Assembly (NCBI RefSeq): GCF_036169555.1
Contig: NZ_CP108032.1
Span: 6,386,001-6,450,000 of the forward strand
Direction of reading: 5' to 3'
Length of the DNA stretch: 64,000 nt
Origin: Streptomyces sp. NBC_00306
GTDB lineage: Bacteria > Actinomycetota > Actinomycetes > Streptomycetales > Streptomycetaceae
The translations under genes were made by a program, and so were the position numbers. Of the stretch, positions 43,341-51,035 are shown one piece after another (the first letter of the stretch is position 1; each line of letters opens with the position of its first letter). The notes beneath the pieces are model-generated. The model was given only the letters and a program-made list of their open reading frames with translations. It was not told where the DNA came from and made no database searches.

Positions 43341-44246
43341 ATGACAACGGAGACGATCACCGCAGCGGCATCGGGCAGTTGGACACTCGGGGACCGTGTG
43401 GTCCACCGGATGGGGTTCGGCGCGATGCGCCTGACACAGGAGGGCGAGGCGTTCGCGGCCGATGCCCGCCCGAGCGACCGTGGGCGTGCGATCAGCGTGC
43501 TGCGCCGCGCGGTCGACCTCGGGGTGAACCACATCGACACCGCCGCCTTCTACTTCTCGGCGCTGCGCTCCGCCAACGAACTGATCAACCGGGCGCTCGC
43601 CCCCTACAGCGACGATCTCGTCATCGTCACCAAGGTCGGGCCGGGCCGGGGCCCGTCGGGCTCATGGCTGTCCCATGCCACCCCGCAGCAGCTCCGCGGC
43701 CAGGTCGAGGAGAATCTGCGCCAGCTCGGCCGCGACCACCTGGACGTGGTGAACCTGCGCATCGTGGGGACCGATTCGATCGCCGAACGTTTCGGTGCCC
43801 TCGCCGAGCTGCGCGAGGCGGGGCTCATCCGCCACCTGGGCCTGTCCAACATCCGCCCTCATCACCTTGCCGAGGCTCAGGCCATCGCACCGGTGGTCTG
43901 CGTCCAGAACATGTACGGCATCGGCGCGTCGCCCGAACAGGAAGCGCTCCTGCGTACCTGTGGTGAACAAGGCATCGCCTTTGTGCCGTTCTACTCGATC
44001 GCCGGTACGGGCCGCGAGGCCGGCGTGACCACCGACGAGACCCCGCAGGTCCACACCATCGCCCGCGCCCACGGTGTGAGCGCGGCGCAGATCCGGCTGG
44101 CGTGGACGCTGCACCGCGGCCCCCATGTGCTGGCCATCCCCGGTACCGGCAACCCCGACCACCTGACCCAGAACGTGGCCGCCGGAGCCCTGGCTCTGTC
44201 CGACGACGAACTCACCGCCCTGGACTCCCTGCACCGCGTAGCGTGA
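43341..44246 (+). CDS. Aldo/keto reductase
   Basis: A 301-aa TIM-barrel NADPH-dependent oxidoreductase. MGFGAMRLTQEG opens the first strand, catalytic Asp and Tyr are in VDLGVNHIDTAAFY, the Lys in VIVTKVG, and the cofactor part has GLSNIRPHHL and IPGTGNPDHLTQN. Substrate unknown. Divergent from and probably regulated by the adjacent ArsR-like protein; no ribosome site is seen before the ATG, suggesting a leaderless mRNA. Confidence 0.9.
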   Translation: MTTETITAAASGSWTLGDRVVHRMGFGAMRLTQEGEAFAADARPSDRGRAISVLRRAVDLGVNHIDTAAFYFSALRSANELINRALAPYSDDLVIVTKVGPGRGPSGSWLSHATPQQLRGQVEENLRQLGRDHLDVVNLRIVGTDSIAERFGALAELREAGLIRHLGLSNIRPHHLAEAQAIAPVVCVQNMYGIGASPEQEALLRTCGEQGIAFVPFYSIAGTGREAGVTTDETPQVHTIARAHGVSAAQIRLAWTLHRGPHVLAIPGTGNPDHLTQNVAAGALALSDDELTALDSLHRVA

Positions 44247-44486
44247 ACCCGCCACGGCTCACCATGGACCGGCGGCCCGGACCGCCGCGACCGCCGCCAC
44301 AAGCGGCCGTAGCCATTCCGACCACGCGCCGACTGCGGCAATGGGCGTACCTCGCCTCCCACTTCTGTGCGCAAAGTCCGTCTCCTGGGAGTGCTTGACC
44401 CGGCCCGATGAGTGGCGCGGCGTGGTCGGGGCAATGCTTTCCGTGAACACTTTCGAGGTCGTTCCGGAGTAAGGGGCTGTTCCGAC

Positions 44487-44957
44487 GTGCGGGTGGGGAT
44501 GATGAGTGGGCGTCAGGGAGGAGCCGGAGCCGGTGCGGGTGGGCACGGCGGCGATCCGGGAGCGGAGGCGGCGACGGGCCGGCTGCGGCGGCGATTGGGC
44601 TGCGCCGACCTCAGAGCCGTCCCCGAAGTCCGGCAGGTATTACGGGAGTTGCTGCACCACTGGCAGGGGTCCGACAGAGCGCATGTCGCGGAACTGCTGA
44701 CGAGCGAGCTGGTGACCAACGCGCTGATCCACACCGATCACGGCGCCGTGGTGACGGCGACCGTGGCATCCACCACCCTGCGGGTGGAGGTGCGTGACTT
44801 CATGGCGGGACTGCCCGTGCCGAGCCACCCCGAAGTCCATCTCGGGACCCACGGACGGGGCTTGATGCTGGTGCAGAGCCTCGCGGACGCCTGGGGCGTA
44901 CGGACGCACAGCATGGGCAAGGTGGTCTGGTTCGAGCTGCACGAAAGGCCGGCCTGA
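44487..44957 (+). CDS. ATP-binding protein, anti-sigma-factor (RsbW/SpoIIAB) like
   Basis: A 156-aa single-domain HATPase. The N box is AELLTSELVTNALIHTDHG and the G1/G2 region GTHGRGLMLVQSLADAWGV. Streptomyces carry dozens of such stand-alone kinases acting on anti-anti-sigma factors. The first ~35 residues are Gly/Ala-rich. Start choice: GTG at 44487 has AAGGGG 10 nt upstream; ATGs at 44499 and 44502 are alternatives. The 240-nt gap before it holds nothing recognisable. The terminator stem overlaps its last codons. Confidence 0.82.
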   Translation: MRVGMMSGRQGGAGAGAGGHGGDPGAEAATGRLRRRLGCADLRAVPEVRQVLRELLHHWQGSDRAHVAELLTSELVTNALIHTDHGAVVTATVASTTLRVEVRDFMAGLPVPSHPEVHLGTHGRGLMLVQSLADAWGVRTHSMGKVVWFELHERPA

Positions 44958-44973
44958 GGGTCGGGCCGGCCTT
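44945..44973. terminator. Bidirectional terminator overlapping the stop codon
   Basis: AAGGCCGGCC (44945-44954) and its complement at 44964-44973 form a 10-bp stem; the 9-nt loop contains the TGA stop of the HATPase gene. It also follows the convergent DUF2637 gene. Confidence 0.75.
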
Positions 44974-44988
44974 CCGGGGCTGTGCCAC

Positions 44989-46083
44989 TCAGCCGAACTG
45001 CTGCTCCAGATCCTTGAGTTTGCGCTCCAGCGAGTCCAGCCGCGGCAGCGCCTGGGTGTCGTCCTCGGCGGTGAGGTCGACCGTGCGGGGCTCAGTGCCG
45101 TCCGTGCGGACGGCCTGGAGGGAGGGCCGGGAACGCAGCGGCAGCTGTCCCGGCTCCGTTATGGCAGGCTCCGCGACGGACCCCGATCCGCCGGTGACGG
45201 CCGGTGCGGAGGCCGAGCCGGCACCGAGCGCGGGTCCGCCCGCCGCTCCGAGGGCGGCCAGCTCCGGCTCGCGGCCGGTGCGACTGCGGCCCCAGGCCCG
45301 GTGCTGTCGGTTGAACGCCCTGATGCGCGCCCGCTCCAGCTTCTCCCGGTCCCGCCTGCGCAGACGGTTCTGTTCCTTCTCGCGCCGGTCCTCGCGTACC
45401 TCCTCCACCGCCTCGTCCAGGGTGCGTACGCCTTCCAGCAGCATCAGCGACCAGGCGCCGAAGGTCTCCCGGGGGGCGCGCAGCCAGCGGACGATCCGGA
45501 TCTGCGGCAGCGGACGGGGCACCAGGCCCTGTTCGCGCAGTGCTGCCCGACGTGTCTGCTTGAGCGCGCGGTCGAACAGGACCGCGGCCGAGAGGGACAT
45601 GCCGGCGAAGAACTGCGGTGCGCCGGCATGGCCCAGACCCCGTGGTGCGTGGACCCAGTTGAACCAGGCCGCCGCGCCCGCGAAGGTCCACACCAGCAGC
45701 CGTGAGCCCAGGGCCGCGTCACCGTGACTGGCCTCGCGCACGGCGAGGACGGAACAGAACATGGCCGCACCGTCGAGGCCGAAGGGGACGAGGTACTCCC
45801 AGCCCCCGGACAGGTTCAGATTCTGCTGGCCGAAGCCGACCAGTCCGTGGAAGGAGAGGGCGGCGGCCACCGCGGCGCAGCAGAACAGCAATACGTAGGA
45901 GGCGGTGCCGTACACGGCTTCCTTGCGCCGGCGGCGTTCCTCGCTGCGTTCCCAGGAGTCCTCGGCCGCAGCGTGCCCGGCGGCCCGCTTGCCGCGCGCG
46001 ACGACCGCCACCGCGACCAGGACTCCCACCAGCATCACTCCGGCGGGAAGCAGCCAGTTCAGCGATATGTCGGTCAGTCTCAT
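44989..46083 (-). CDS. DUF2637 domain membrane protein
   Basis: A 364-aa protein with four membrane helices in the first half (LLPAGVMLVGVLVAVAVVA, YVLLFCCAAVAAALSFHGLV, FGLDGAAMFCSVLAV, LLVWTFAGAAAWFNWV), matching DUF2637. The second half is soluble: a long charged helix (EAVEEVREDRREKEQNRLRR) and a Gly/Ala-rich linker, ending in a coiled-coil-like heptad LDSLERKLKDLEQQF. DUF2637 proteins are frequent on actinobacterial plasmids and chromosomes; function unknown. The start at 46083 has AAGGGA 8 nt upstream. Confidence 0.82.
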   Translation of the reverse strand: MRLTDISLNWLLPAGVMLVGVLVAVAVVARGKRAAGHAAAEDSWERSEERRRRKEAVYGTASYVLLFCCAAVAAALSFHGLVGFGQQNLNLSGGWEYLVPFGLDGAAMFCSVLAVREASHGDAALGSRLLVWTFAGAAAWFNWVHAPRGLGHAGAPQFFAGMSLSAAVLFDRALKQTRRAALREQGLVPRPLPQIRIVRWLRAPRETFGAWSLMLLEGVRTLDEAVEEVREDRREKEQNRLRRRDREKLERARIRAFNRQHRAWGRSRTGREPELAALGAAGGPALGAGSASAPAVTGGSGSVAEPAITEPGQLPLRSRPSLQAVRTDGTEPRTVDLTAEDDTQALPRLDSLERKLKDLEQQFG

Positions 46084-46261
46084 GTGCGGTGTCCCTTGCA
46101 TCTGCATCGCGGTAGGGCGTTTCGGCCGCCATAGTGGCCGAAGTCCTGGGGGAGGCAGAGGGTTTCGGGGCAAGAGAACGCCAACGGGGCCACACGGAGC
46201 ACAGATAGGTGCGATTTACTCGAACGGCCGTATGTGAGGCGTGAGTTGAGTTCGATTTAGT

Positions 46262-46277
46262 CCACCCGGACGGGTGG
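46262..46277 (-). terminator. Small hairpin after the FhuF-like gene
   Basis: CCACCCG and CGGGTGG with a 2-nt loop, 18 nt beyond the stop of the minus-strand iron reductase gene. The rest of the 211-nt gap carries the promoter of the DUF2637 gene, not defined here. Confidence 0.4.
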
Positions 46278-46294
46278 CGTGGGTGGGCCGGGGG

Positions 46295-47140
46295 TCAGGC
46301 GTCGGCCAGCAGCCGGGTGATCCTGTCGGCGTCACACGTGCGCGGACAGGTCCCGCACGTCTCGTCCGGACGCAGTGTGTAGAACAGGCAGCAGCTCGCC
46401 CGGTCCCGGGTCGGCAGTTCCTCGCCCGCGGGCCCGGTGAGCACCCGGAAGCCGGGGGTGCCGACATACGGCTTGGTGGTGCCCGGCAGCAGCAGGTCCA
46501 GTTCGGTCATGGCGCGCTGTTCCTCACCGAACAGGCCCGCGATGTACCAGAGGCTCTCGACGACCTCGTCGGTCGCCATGCCCCACAGGGCCCGCTTCCC
46601 GCGCCGCATCCGCGGCCCGAAGCCTTCCAGGACGGGCCCGAGATGCCCGGCGACGGCGGCCCGCACCTCGTCGCGCAGGGCATCCTCGTCCGGCACGACC
46701 CGGGCGCCGGGCAGCGCGGCCGCGGGGTCCCCCGGCAGACAGGCGAACTCGGTCACGCGGACCGTCATGTGCCCCAGCACCCGCTGGAAGGACACGTGCT
46801 CGGGCGGCACCCGGGGAACCCGGCGGTGCAGGAACCAGGGCACGGTGATCAGCAGGCAGGCGGGCCAGGCGTAGCGGTGGAGTCCGAAGCTGGCGATCAC
46901 GTCGGGCCGCGCCTGCTGTCCGTAGTCGCGCAGCACCTGCGCGTTGTCCCACGCCAGGAAGGCGTCGAGCGCGGGCCCGCCGTGTGCGAGATCACTCGCA
47001 CCGACCCAGCCGCCTCCGACGGGGGACTGTTCGCCGTCCTTCAGCTCGCGCACGCGCAACCCGGAGAAGACCTCGGAGAGGCGCGTGTACGCGTCCTCGA
47101 CGGGCGAGGTCAGGGAGGGCAGAAGTGCGGGAACGGCCAT
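46295..47140 (-). CDS. FhuF-like (2Fe-2S) ferric-siderophore reductase
   Basis: A 281-aa cytoplasmic protein. Its C-terminal signature CCLFYTLRPDETCGTC fits the FhuF [2Fe-2S] motif (C-C-x10-C-x2-C), followed by PRTC. FhuF proteins reduce Fe3+ in imported hydroxamate siderophores to release iron. An iron box lies 29 nt upstream of the start, so expression should rise under iron limitation through DmdR1/IdeR derepression. The start at 47140 is one of two possible (GTG at 47152). Confidence 0.88.
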   Translation of the reverse strand: MAVPALLPSLTSPVEDAYTRLSEVFSGLRVRELKDGEQSPVGGGWVGASDLAHGGPALDAFLAWDNAQVLRDYGQQARPDVIASFGLHRYAWPACLLITVPWFLHRRVPRVPPEHVSFQRVLGHMTVRVTEFACLPGDPAAALPGARVVPDEDALRDEVRAAVAGHLGPVLEGFGPRMRRGKRALWGMATDEVVESLWYIAGLFGEEQRAMTELDLLLPGTTKPYVGTPGFRVLTGPAGEELPTRDRASCCLFYTLRPDETCGTCPRTCDADRITRLLADA

Positions 47141-47168
47141 GCCGGGGACCACCGAATCACGATCGTTA

Positions 47169-47187
47169 GCAGGTTAGCCTTACCTTA
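47169..47187. promoter_or_regulatory. Iron box (DmdR1/IdeR operator)
   Basis: The 19-mer AGGTTAGCCTTACCTTA-containing site matches the palindromic actinobacterial iron-box consensus TWAGGTWAGSCTWACCTWA at 17 of 19 positions. It lies in front of the FhuF-like gene, where the Fe2+-bound repressor would block transcription. Confidence 0.85.
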
Positions 47188-47289
47188 CCCGATGTGATCG
47201 ATGTTTGAACTGGAGGCCGGTCCGCCTATCGTGCACCACGGGCCCCGCCATCGCAGGCCGGGCCAGGCCCAGGCCGGAGGAGGACCCGA

Positions 47290-48078
47290 GTGGAGCAGGC
47301 CCGAGCGCGCGACGCCGCGACCTCGCAGCCCCACGCCTCGGTGCGCATCCCCGGCCAGCAGGGACCCGAGGGCCGCCCCGCGTCCCACTCCTCGCCCCGT
47401 GTCCCGGAGCAGGCCCGCGGCGAGCACACCCACAGCGAGCCGCCGGCCGCGCACACGGTCCGGCGTCACTCCGTCCGCGGTCAGATACTCGACGCGCTGC
47501 GCACCGCGCTCGTCGACGGGGAACTGATGCCCGGCACCGTGTACTCGGCTCCGGCCCTCGGCGAACGGTTCGGCGTCTCGGCCACCCCGGTCCGGGAGGC
47601 GATGCAGCAACTGGCGGTCGAGGGCGCCGTCGAGGTCGTGCCCAACCGCGGGTTTCGCGTCATCGTGCGCTCCCCGCGCGAACTCGCCGAACTGGCCGAG
47701 GTCCGCGCCCTGATCGAGATCCCCGTCATGCTGCGGCTGGCACGTACGGTGCCCACCGCGCGCTGGTCCGAGCTGCGTCCGCTCGCGGACGCGACCGCAG
47801 CGGCGGCGGCCGTCGGCGACCGCGCGGCCTACGCGGACACGGACCGTGCCTTCCACCGTGCCGTCCTGTCCCTGTCGGGCAATCACCAGCTGGTGATGGT
47901 CGCCGAGGACCTCCACCGCCGCTCCCAGTGGCCGCTGTCGACCTCCCTGGTCAGCCGCCGGGCCGATCTGGTCGCGGACGCGGCGGAACACATGGCCCTC
48001 CTGGAGGCCCTGATCGCCCAGGACCTGACCGTGGTGCGGTCGCTGGTGCGGGAGCACTTCACCGGCGCGGACGGCTGA
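47290..48078 (+). CDS. GntR family transcriptional regulator (FadR/FCD subfamily)
   Basis: A 262-aa regulator. The winged HTH is residues about 62-128 (RGQILDALRTALVDGELMPG, FGVSATPVREAMQQLAVEG, VVPNRGFRV), followed by an all-helical FCD domain with metal-ligand-like residues (EVRALIEIPVML, DRAFHRAVLSLSGN, EHMALLEAL). The first ~55 residues are disordered. GTG start with GGAGGAGG upstream. The effector and targets are unknown. Confidence 0.88.
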   Translation: MEQARARDAATSQPHASVRIPGQQGPEGRPASHSSPRVPEQARGEHTHSEPPAAHTVRRHSVRGQILDALRTALVDGELMPGTVYSAPALGERFGVSATPVREAMQQLAVEGAVEVVPNRGFRVIVRSPRELAELAEVRALIEIPVMLRLARTVPTARWSELRPLADATAAAAAVGDRAAYADTDRAFHRAVLSLSGNHQLVMVAEDLHRRSQWPLSTSLVSRRADLVADAAEHMALLEALIAQDLTVVRSLVREHFTGADG

Positions 48079-48117
48079 CGGGACGTCAGGTCCGATGTGA
48101 CCGGGATGCCGTCGCGA

Positions 48118-48136
48118 CCCCCGGTGCTGCCGGGGT
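48118..48136 (+). terminator. Hairpin after the GntR gene
   Basis: ACCCCGG and CCGGGGT with a 5-nt loop, 40 nt beyond the stop and just before the promoter of the next gene. Confidence 0.45.
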
Positions 48137-48145
48137 GGTGGGGAC

Positions 48146-48168
48146 TAAAGTGATGAGCGGTACCGCTC
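48146..48168 (+). promoter_or_regulatory. Candidate -10 box and 14-bp palindrome
   Basis: TAAAGT (48146-48151) resembles a -10 box. The perfect palindrome GAGCGGTACCGCTC (48155-48168) lies immediately downstream, near the expected transcription start and 37 nt before the ATG of the small membrane protein. A repressor could bind there. Confidence 0.45.
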
Positions 48169-48205
48169 GTGCGCGGTCACGTCCTCAGCAACGGGGGGTT
48201 CATCC

Positions 48206-48604
48206 ATGACCGCGGAGTCGTCGGACTCGTCGGAATCGAATGAGTCGAGTGAGTCGAGTGAGTCGACTGAGGCGTCTGAGTTGTCTGGGTCGTCGATACC
48301 CGACGACGCATGGGAGCAGTTCCAGCGGGAGAGCGAGGGCCCCGCGCGGCTGAGAGCGCCCAAGGAGCCTTCGGCGCGGGCCCGGATCGTGGCCGAGCGG
48401 CTGCGGCGGGCCGACGAGGAGGCCGCGCGGCAGGGCCTCGGCAAGCGCCGCAGGGCGGAGCCCGACGCATGGCGGGCGTGGGCCTCACGGGATCGGGTGC
48501 ACAAGCCTCGCAGCAGGGCCTGGGGACTGGTCTGGGTGGTGGTGGCGGTCGGGGTCGCCCTGGTGGTCATGAACCCCGGCCGTGCGCTGTCCTGGTTCTC
48601 GTGA
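48206..48604 (+). CDS. Small tail-anchored-like protein with Ser/Glu repeat N-terminus
   Basis: A 132-aa protein I do not recognise. Residues 1 to about 30 are almost only Ser and Glu, encoded by imperfect 9-nt repeats (TCGAGTGAG). The middle is helical and basic (ARARIVAERLRRADEEAARQ). One membrane helix near the C-terminus (WGLVWVVVAVGVALVVM, about 107-123) leaves a short outer tail. The topology suggests an acidic cytoplasmic region tethered to the membrane. Its upstream palindrome suggests specific control. Confidence 0.72.
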   Translation: MTAESSDSSESNESSESSESTEASELSGSSIPDDAWEQFQRESEGPARLRAPKEPSARARIVAERLRRADEEAARQGLGKRRRAEPDAWRAWASRDRVHKPRSRAWGLVWVVVAVGVALVVMNPGRALSWFS

Positions 48605-48676
48605 CCGTCCGCAGGTGACCGTTCTTCTCGCGGCATTCGCGAGGTCCGAGGCTCCGCCGCTTCTGCGGTCCGGGCG

Positions 48677-49192
48677 TCAGGAAGCCGGTGGCTCCAGCCC
48701 GGTCAGCAGTGACGCCACGTCGAGACCCGTCAGCAGGTACTCCTCGAAGGCCCGGTTGTGCAGCGCCCACGGTGAGCGCCGCAGCCTGACCCGGTCGATC
48801 GCCCCGGGTGCGTCGTGGCCCAGCTCGATCAGCGTCTGCGCGGCCACCAGCCCCGACCGGTTGTATCCGGAGTAACAGCGCACCAGCACCCGCCGCCGGC
48901 CGCGGACCGCGTCGGCCGCGACCTCCGCGATCCGGCGTACGCGGTCGATCTCCTCCGCGGTGAGCCAGTCGTCCGGGATCGGTACGACCCGGTGCTCCAC
49001 ACCCGGGGACGGGCCATGGCCCTCGCGGGTGTAGAGGCTGATCACCAGGTCGAACTCGCGGTCCACGACCACGTCCTGGTGGCCCTGCTCCCCGTCCGCC
49101 CAGACATGGCCGCCCATCCACAGGCCCGTCGTGATCTCGTCCCACCGGGACCGCGGCTCCGGAACGTCCCCTTCCCTGCGCCGCGTTCTCAC
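48677..49192 (-). CDS. Dual-specificity/tyrosine phosphatase-like protein
   Basis: A 171-aa protein with the cysteine-phosphatase P-loop CYSGYNRSG (C-x5-R) in VRCYSGYNRSGLVAA and the general-acid loop PIPDDW earlier. The His usually before the Cys is Arg. The opening SRWDEITTGLWMGGH resembles actinobacterial protein-tyrosine phosphatases. The GTG at 49192 is 17 nt after the previous gene's stop, so the two are probably one transcript; its ribosome site is poor and the exact start is uncertain. Confidence 0.8.
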   Translation of the reverse strand: MRTRRREGDVPEPRSRWDEITTGLWMGGHVWADGEQGHQDVVVDREFDLVISLYTREGHGPSPGVEHRVVPIPDDWLTAEEIDRVRRIAEVAADAVRGRRRVLVRCYSGYNRSGLVAAQTLIELGHDAPGAIDRVRLRRSPWALHNRAFEEYLLTGLDVASLLTGLEPPAS

Positions 49193-49208
49193 CGGACGGA
49201 CAGCCCGC

Positions 49209-50018
49209 TCATGCGGCGGGTTCCGGCTGGGCCGGGGACGGCTGCGGGGGGATGTGGGCGGCCAGTTGGCTCTCCAGCCACACCGGCACACCGCCCAGCA
49301 GCCGGAACAGCCTTCCCGCTTCCGCCCGGAGCCGGGACGCCTCCGGTTCCGGCTCGCAGTCGGCGAGCGCGGCGAGCGTCGGGGCCGTGCCGATCAGATA
49401 CCCGAGCTCCTCGCGGATCCGCAGCGACTCCGAGAAGCCGTGCCGCGCCTCGGCCAACTCGCCCTCGCGCAAGGCCAGTCCGGCCTGATGGTGCCAGGTG
49501 AAGGAGAGCAGCAGGGTGTCGCCCTGCGCGGTGGCGCCGTCGTGCGCACGGCGGTACGCGGCGCGAGCGGCCTGCGGCGAGTCGGCGATGTGCTCGGCGA
49601 CCAGCCCTCTGCGGAAGTCCAGCAGTGGCCGTCCCGGTGAGGTGGGCGCGAGCAGGGCGGCCGCGCGGCCGAGTGCGGAGCGGGCTTCGTCCGCACGGTC
49701 GCGCACCCCGAGCCGGGTGGCGGCGTAAGCCAGCCTGCCGCGCTCGCAGGCGGCCCCGCCGCGCTCCTCGTCGTCCCGGGCGACGGCCTCCGCGGTCCGC
49801 AGCGCGTCCTCGGCCTCGGCCCAGCCGTCGCCGGTGAACAGGCAGCGCTCGACGAGCAGTCCGGCACGTTCGAGCGCGGCCGCGGGGTCCGCGGCCCGCG
49901 GGGCGAGGAGAGCAGCCGCGTCGGTCCAACAGCCGCGCGAACGCAGCCGCCATACCGCGGTCTGGAGAGGATCGTCACCCGCAGTGGTTCCGTAACCAGA
50001 CATGGCGGTATGCGCCAC
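49209..50018 (-). CDS. TPR-like helical protein of unknown function
   Basis: A 269-aa all-helical protein with TPR-like pairs (AAALLAPRAADPAAALERAGLLVERCLF, AEAEDALRTAEAVARDDEERGGAACERGRLAYA, AGLALREGELAEARHGFSESLRIREELG). No catalytic residues. The GTG at 50018 has GGGGAGGG 5 nt upstream and is preferred over the ATG at 50003. It precedes the phosphatase-like gene on the same strand. A scaffold or regulator role is possible. Confidence 0.75.
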   Translation of the reverse strand: MAHTAMSGYGTTAGDDPLQTAVWRLRSRGCWTDAAALLAPRAADPAAALERAGLLVERCLFTGDGWAEAEDALRTAEAVARDDEERGGAACERGRLAYAATRLGVRDRADEARSALGRAAALLAPTSPGRPLLDFRRGLVAEHIADSPQAARAAYRRAHDGATAQGDTLLLSFTWHHQAGLALREGELAEARHGFSESLRIREELGYLIGTAPTLAALADCEPEPEASRLRAEAGRLFRLLGGVPVWLESQLAAHIPPQPSPAQPEPAA

Positions 50019-50455
50019 TATGCCCTCCCCGAGCACGCCATTGAGCTGTTGAGTAAGTCGCATCTCAGCATGGATGTGTACGCCGGGCCAAGAGGCTAGG
50101 TGAATGAATTCACAATCGCTCAGCGGGCGGTGGGATCGTGATATGCGCCGTCGTGGGGAGTGATCGACCGGGGCGCGCGGCCGGTGCGGCTACGGGGGCG
50201 GCCGCTGAGGTGTCAACCAGCTGGATCTTTCGATGACCGCCACGAGTGAAGCCGCCGACACGTCGCGGGGGTGACGGCCGCGCCCCGTGCCGAGGCGCCC
50301 GCCGGCAACGGATGCCGGCCCCGGATGCGGCATCGGGCGGGGATGCGGGTGGGGCGCGATCCGGCGGCGGGCGGGGCGAGTTCGTTGTCGGTCGGCCGCG
50401 CCCGGCAGGACGCGAGCGGGAAGTGCGGCCACGCGCCGAGCGGGTCTGGCCACCT
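50019..50455. other. Gene-free stretch upstream of the TPR-like gene
   Basis: No coding frame with a credible start or codon pattern is seen. It contains a GTGAAT-GA-ATTCAC palindrome (50100-50113) in an A/T-richer island and must carry the promoter of the TPR-like gene. The rest is G/C-rich and unremarkable. Confidence 0.5.
50100..50113. promoter_or_regulatory. 14-bp palindrome upstream of the TPR-like gene
   Basis: GTGAAT-GA-ATTCAC, 82 nt upstream of the start at 50018; unusually A/T-rich for this DNA, so a candidate operator. Confidence 0.35.
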
Positions 50456-50895
50456 GTGTCGGCGGGCCGGTCCCGGCCCTTCCCGGCTGCGGCCGGTCGG
50501 GCCGTCCAGCCTCGGCGAGCACCTTGAGGTCCGCCGCTCTGGGGTCGACCGGGAAGACCGGCGGGGGTTACAGCGGGGAGGCCGACTGCGAGCCGTGTCG
50601 GCGGGCCGGTCCCGGCCCTTCCCGGCTGCGGCCGGTCGGGCCGTCCAGCCTCGGCGAGCACCCTGAGGTCCGCCGCTCTGGGGTCGACCGGGAAGACCGG
50701 CGGGGGTTACAGCGGGGAGGCCGACTGCGAGCCGTGTCGGCGGTCCGGTCCCGGCCCTTCCCGGCTGCGGCCGGTCGGGCCGTCCAGCCTCGGCGAGCAC
50801 CCTGAGGTCCGCTCCGGGGTCGACCCGGAAGACCGGCGGGGGTTACAGCGGGGAGGCCGACGGCGGGCCGGGGTCGGCGGGCCGGCTCCTGGGTC
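50456..50895. repeat. 139-bp tandem repeat, three copies plus a partial fourth
   Basis: Copy 1 is 50456-50594 and copy 2 is 50595-50733, nearly identical. Copy 3 (50734-50869) has a 3-nt deletion and a few substitutions, and a partial copy 4 begins at 50870. Each unit begins GTGTCGGCGG and contains a GGTCGACC palindrome, GCGGCCGGTCGGGCCG and the run GGCGGGGGTTACAGCGGGG. The period is not a multiple of three, so it is not coding. It lies between the TPR-like gene and pucR. Confidence 0.9.
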
Positions 50896-51035
50896 GAGTG
50901 CGTGGAGCGGCCTCGCCCGCCGGGCGGGAGGCCCGGCCGCGCGGTCGGGCGTGAACCGCGCCGCACAGGCGGCGGCGCCAACTTCCCGCGCCCGACGCCC
51001 CTTTCGTCTTCGTCCCGGCCCCGAAGCGTCGCCCG
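50896..51035. other. Gene-free stretch after the repeat, with a hairpin
   Basis: Contains GGCCTC (50909-50914) pairing with GAGGCC (50928-50933) around a G/C-rich core, a candidate terminator for the minus-strand pucR gene ending at 51036. Nothing else recognisable. Confidence 0.4.

Noticed and set aside
50456..50895. Possible CRISPR array
   Set aside because: Units are contiguous 139-mers without spacers, and there are no cas genes.
50110..50981. Minus- and plus-strand frames over the 139-bp repeats with repeated peptides
   Set aside because: The repeat period is not divisible by three, so each copy is read in a different frame; the peptides are only the repeat translated.
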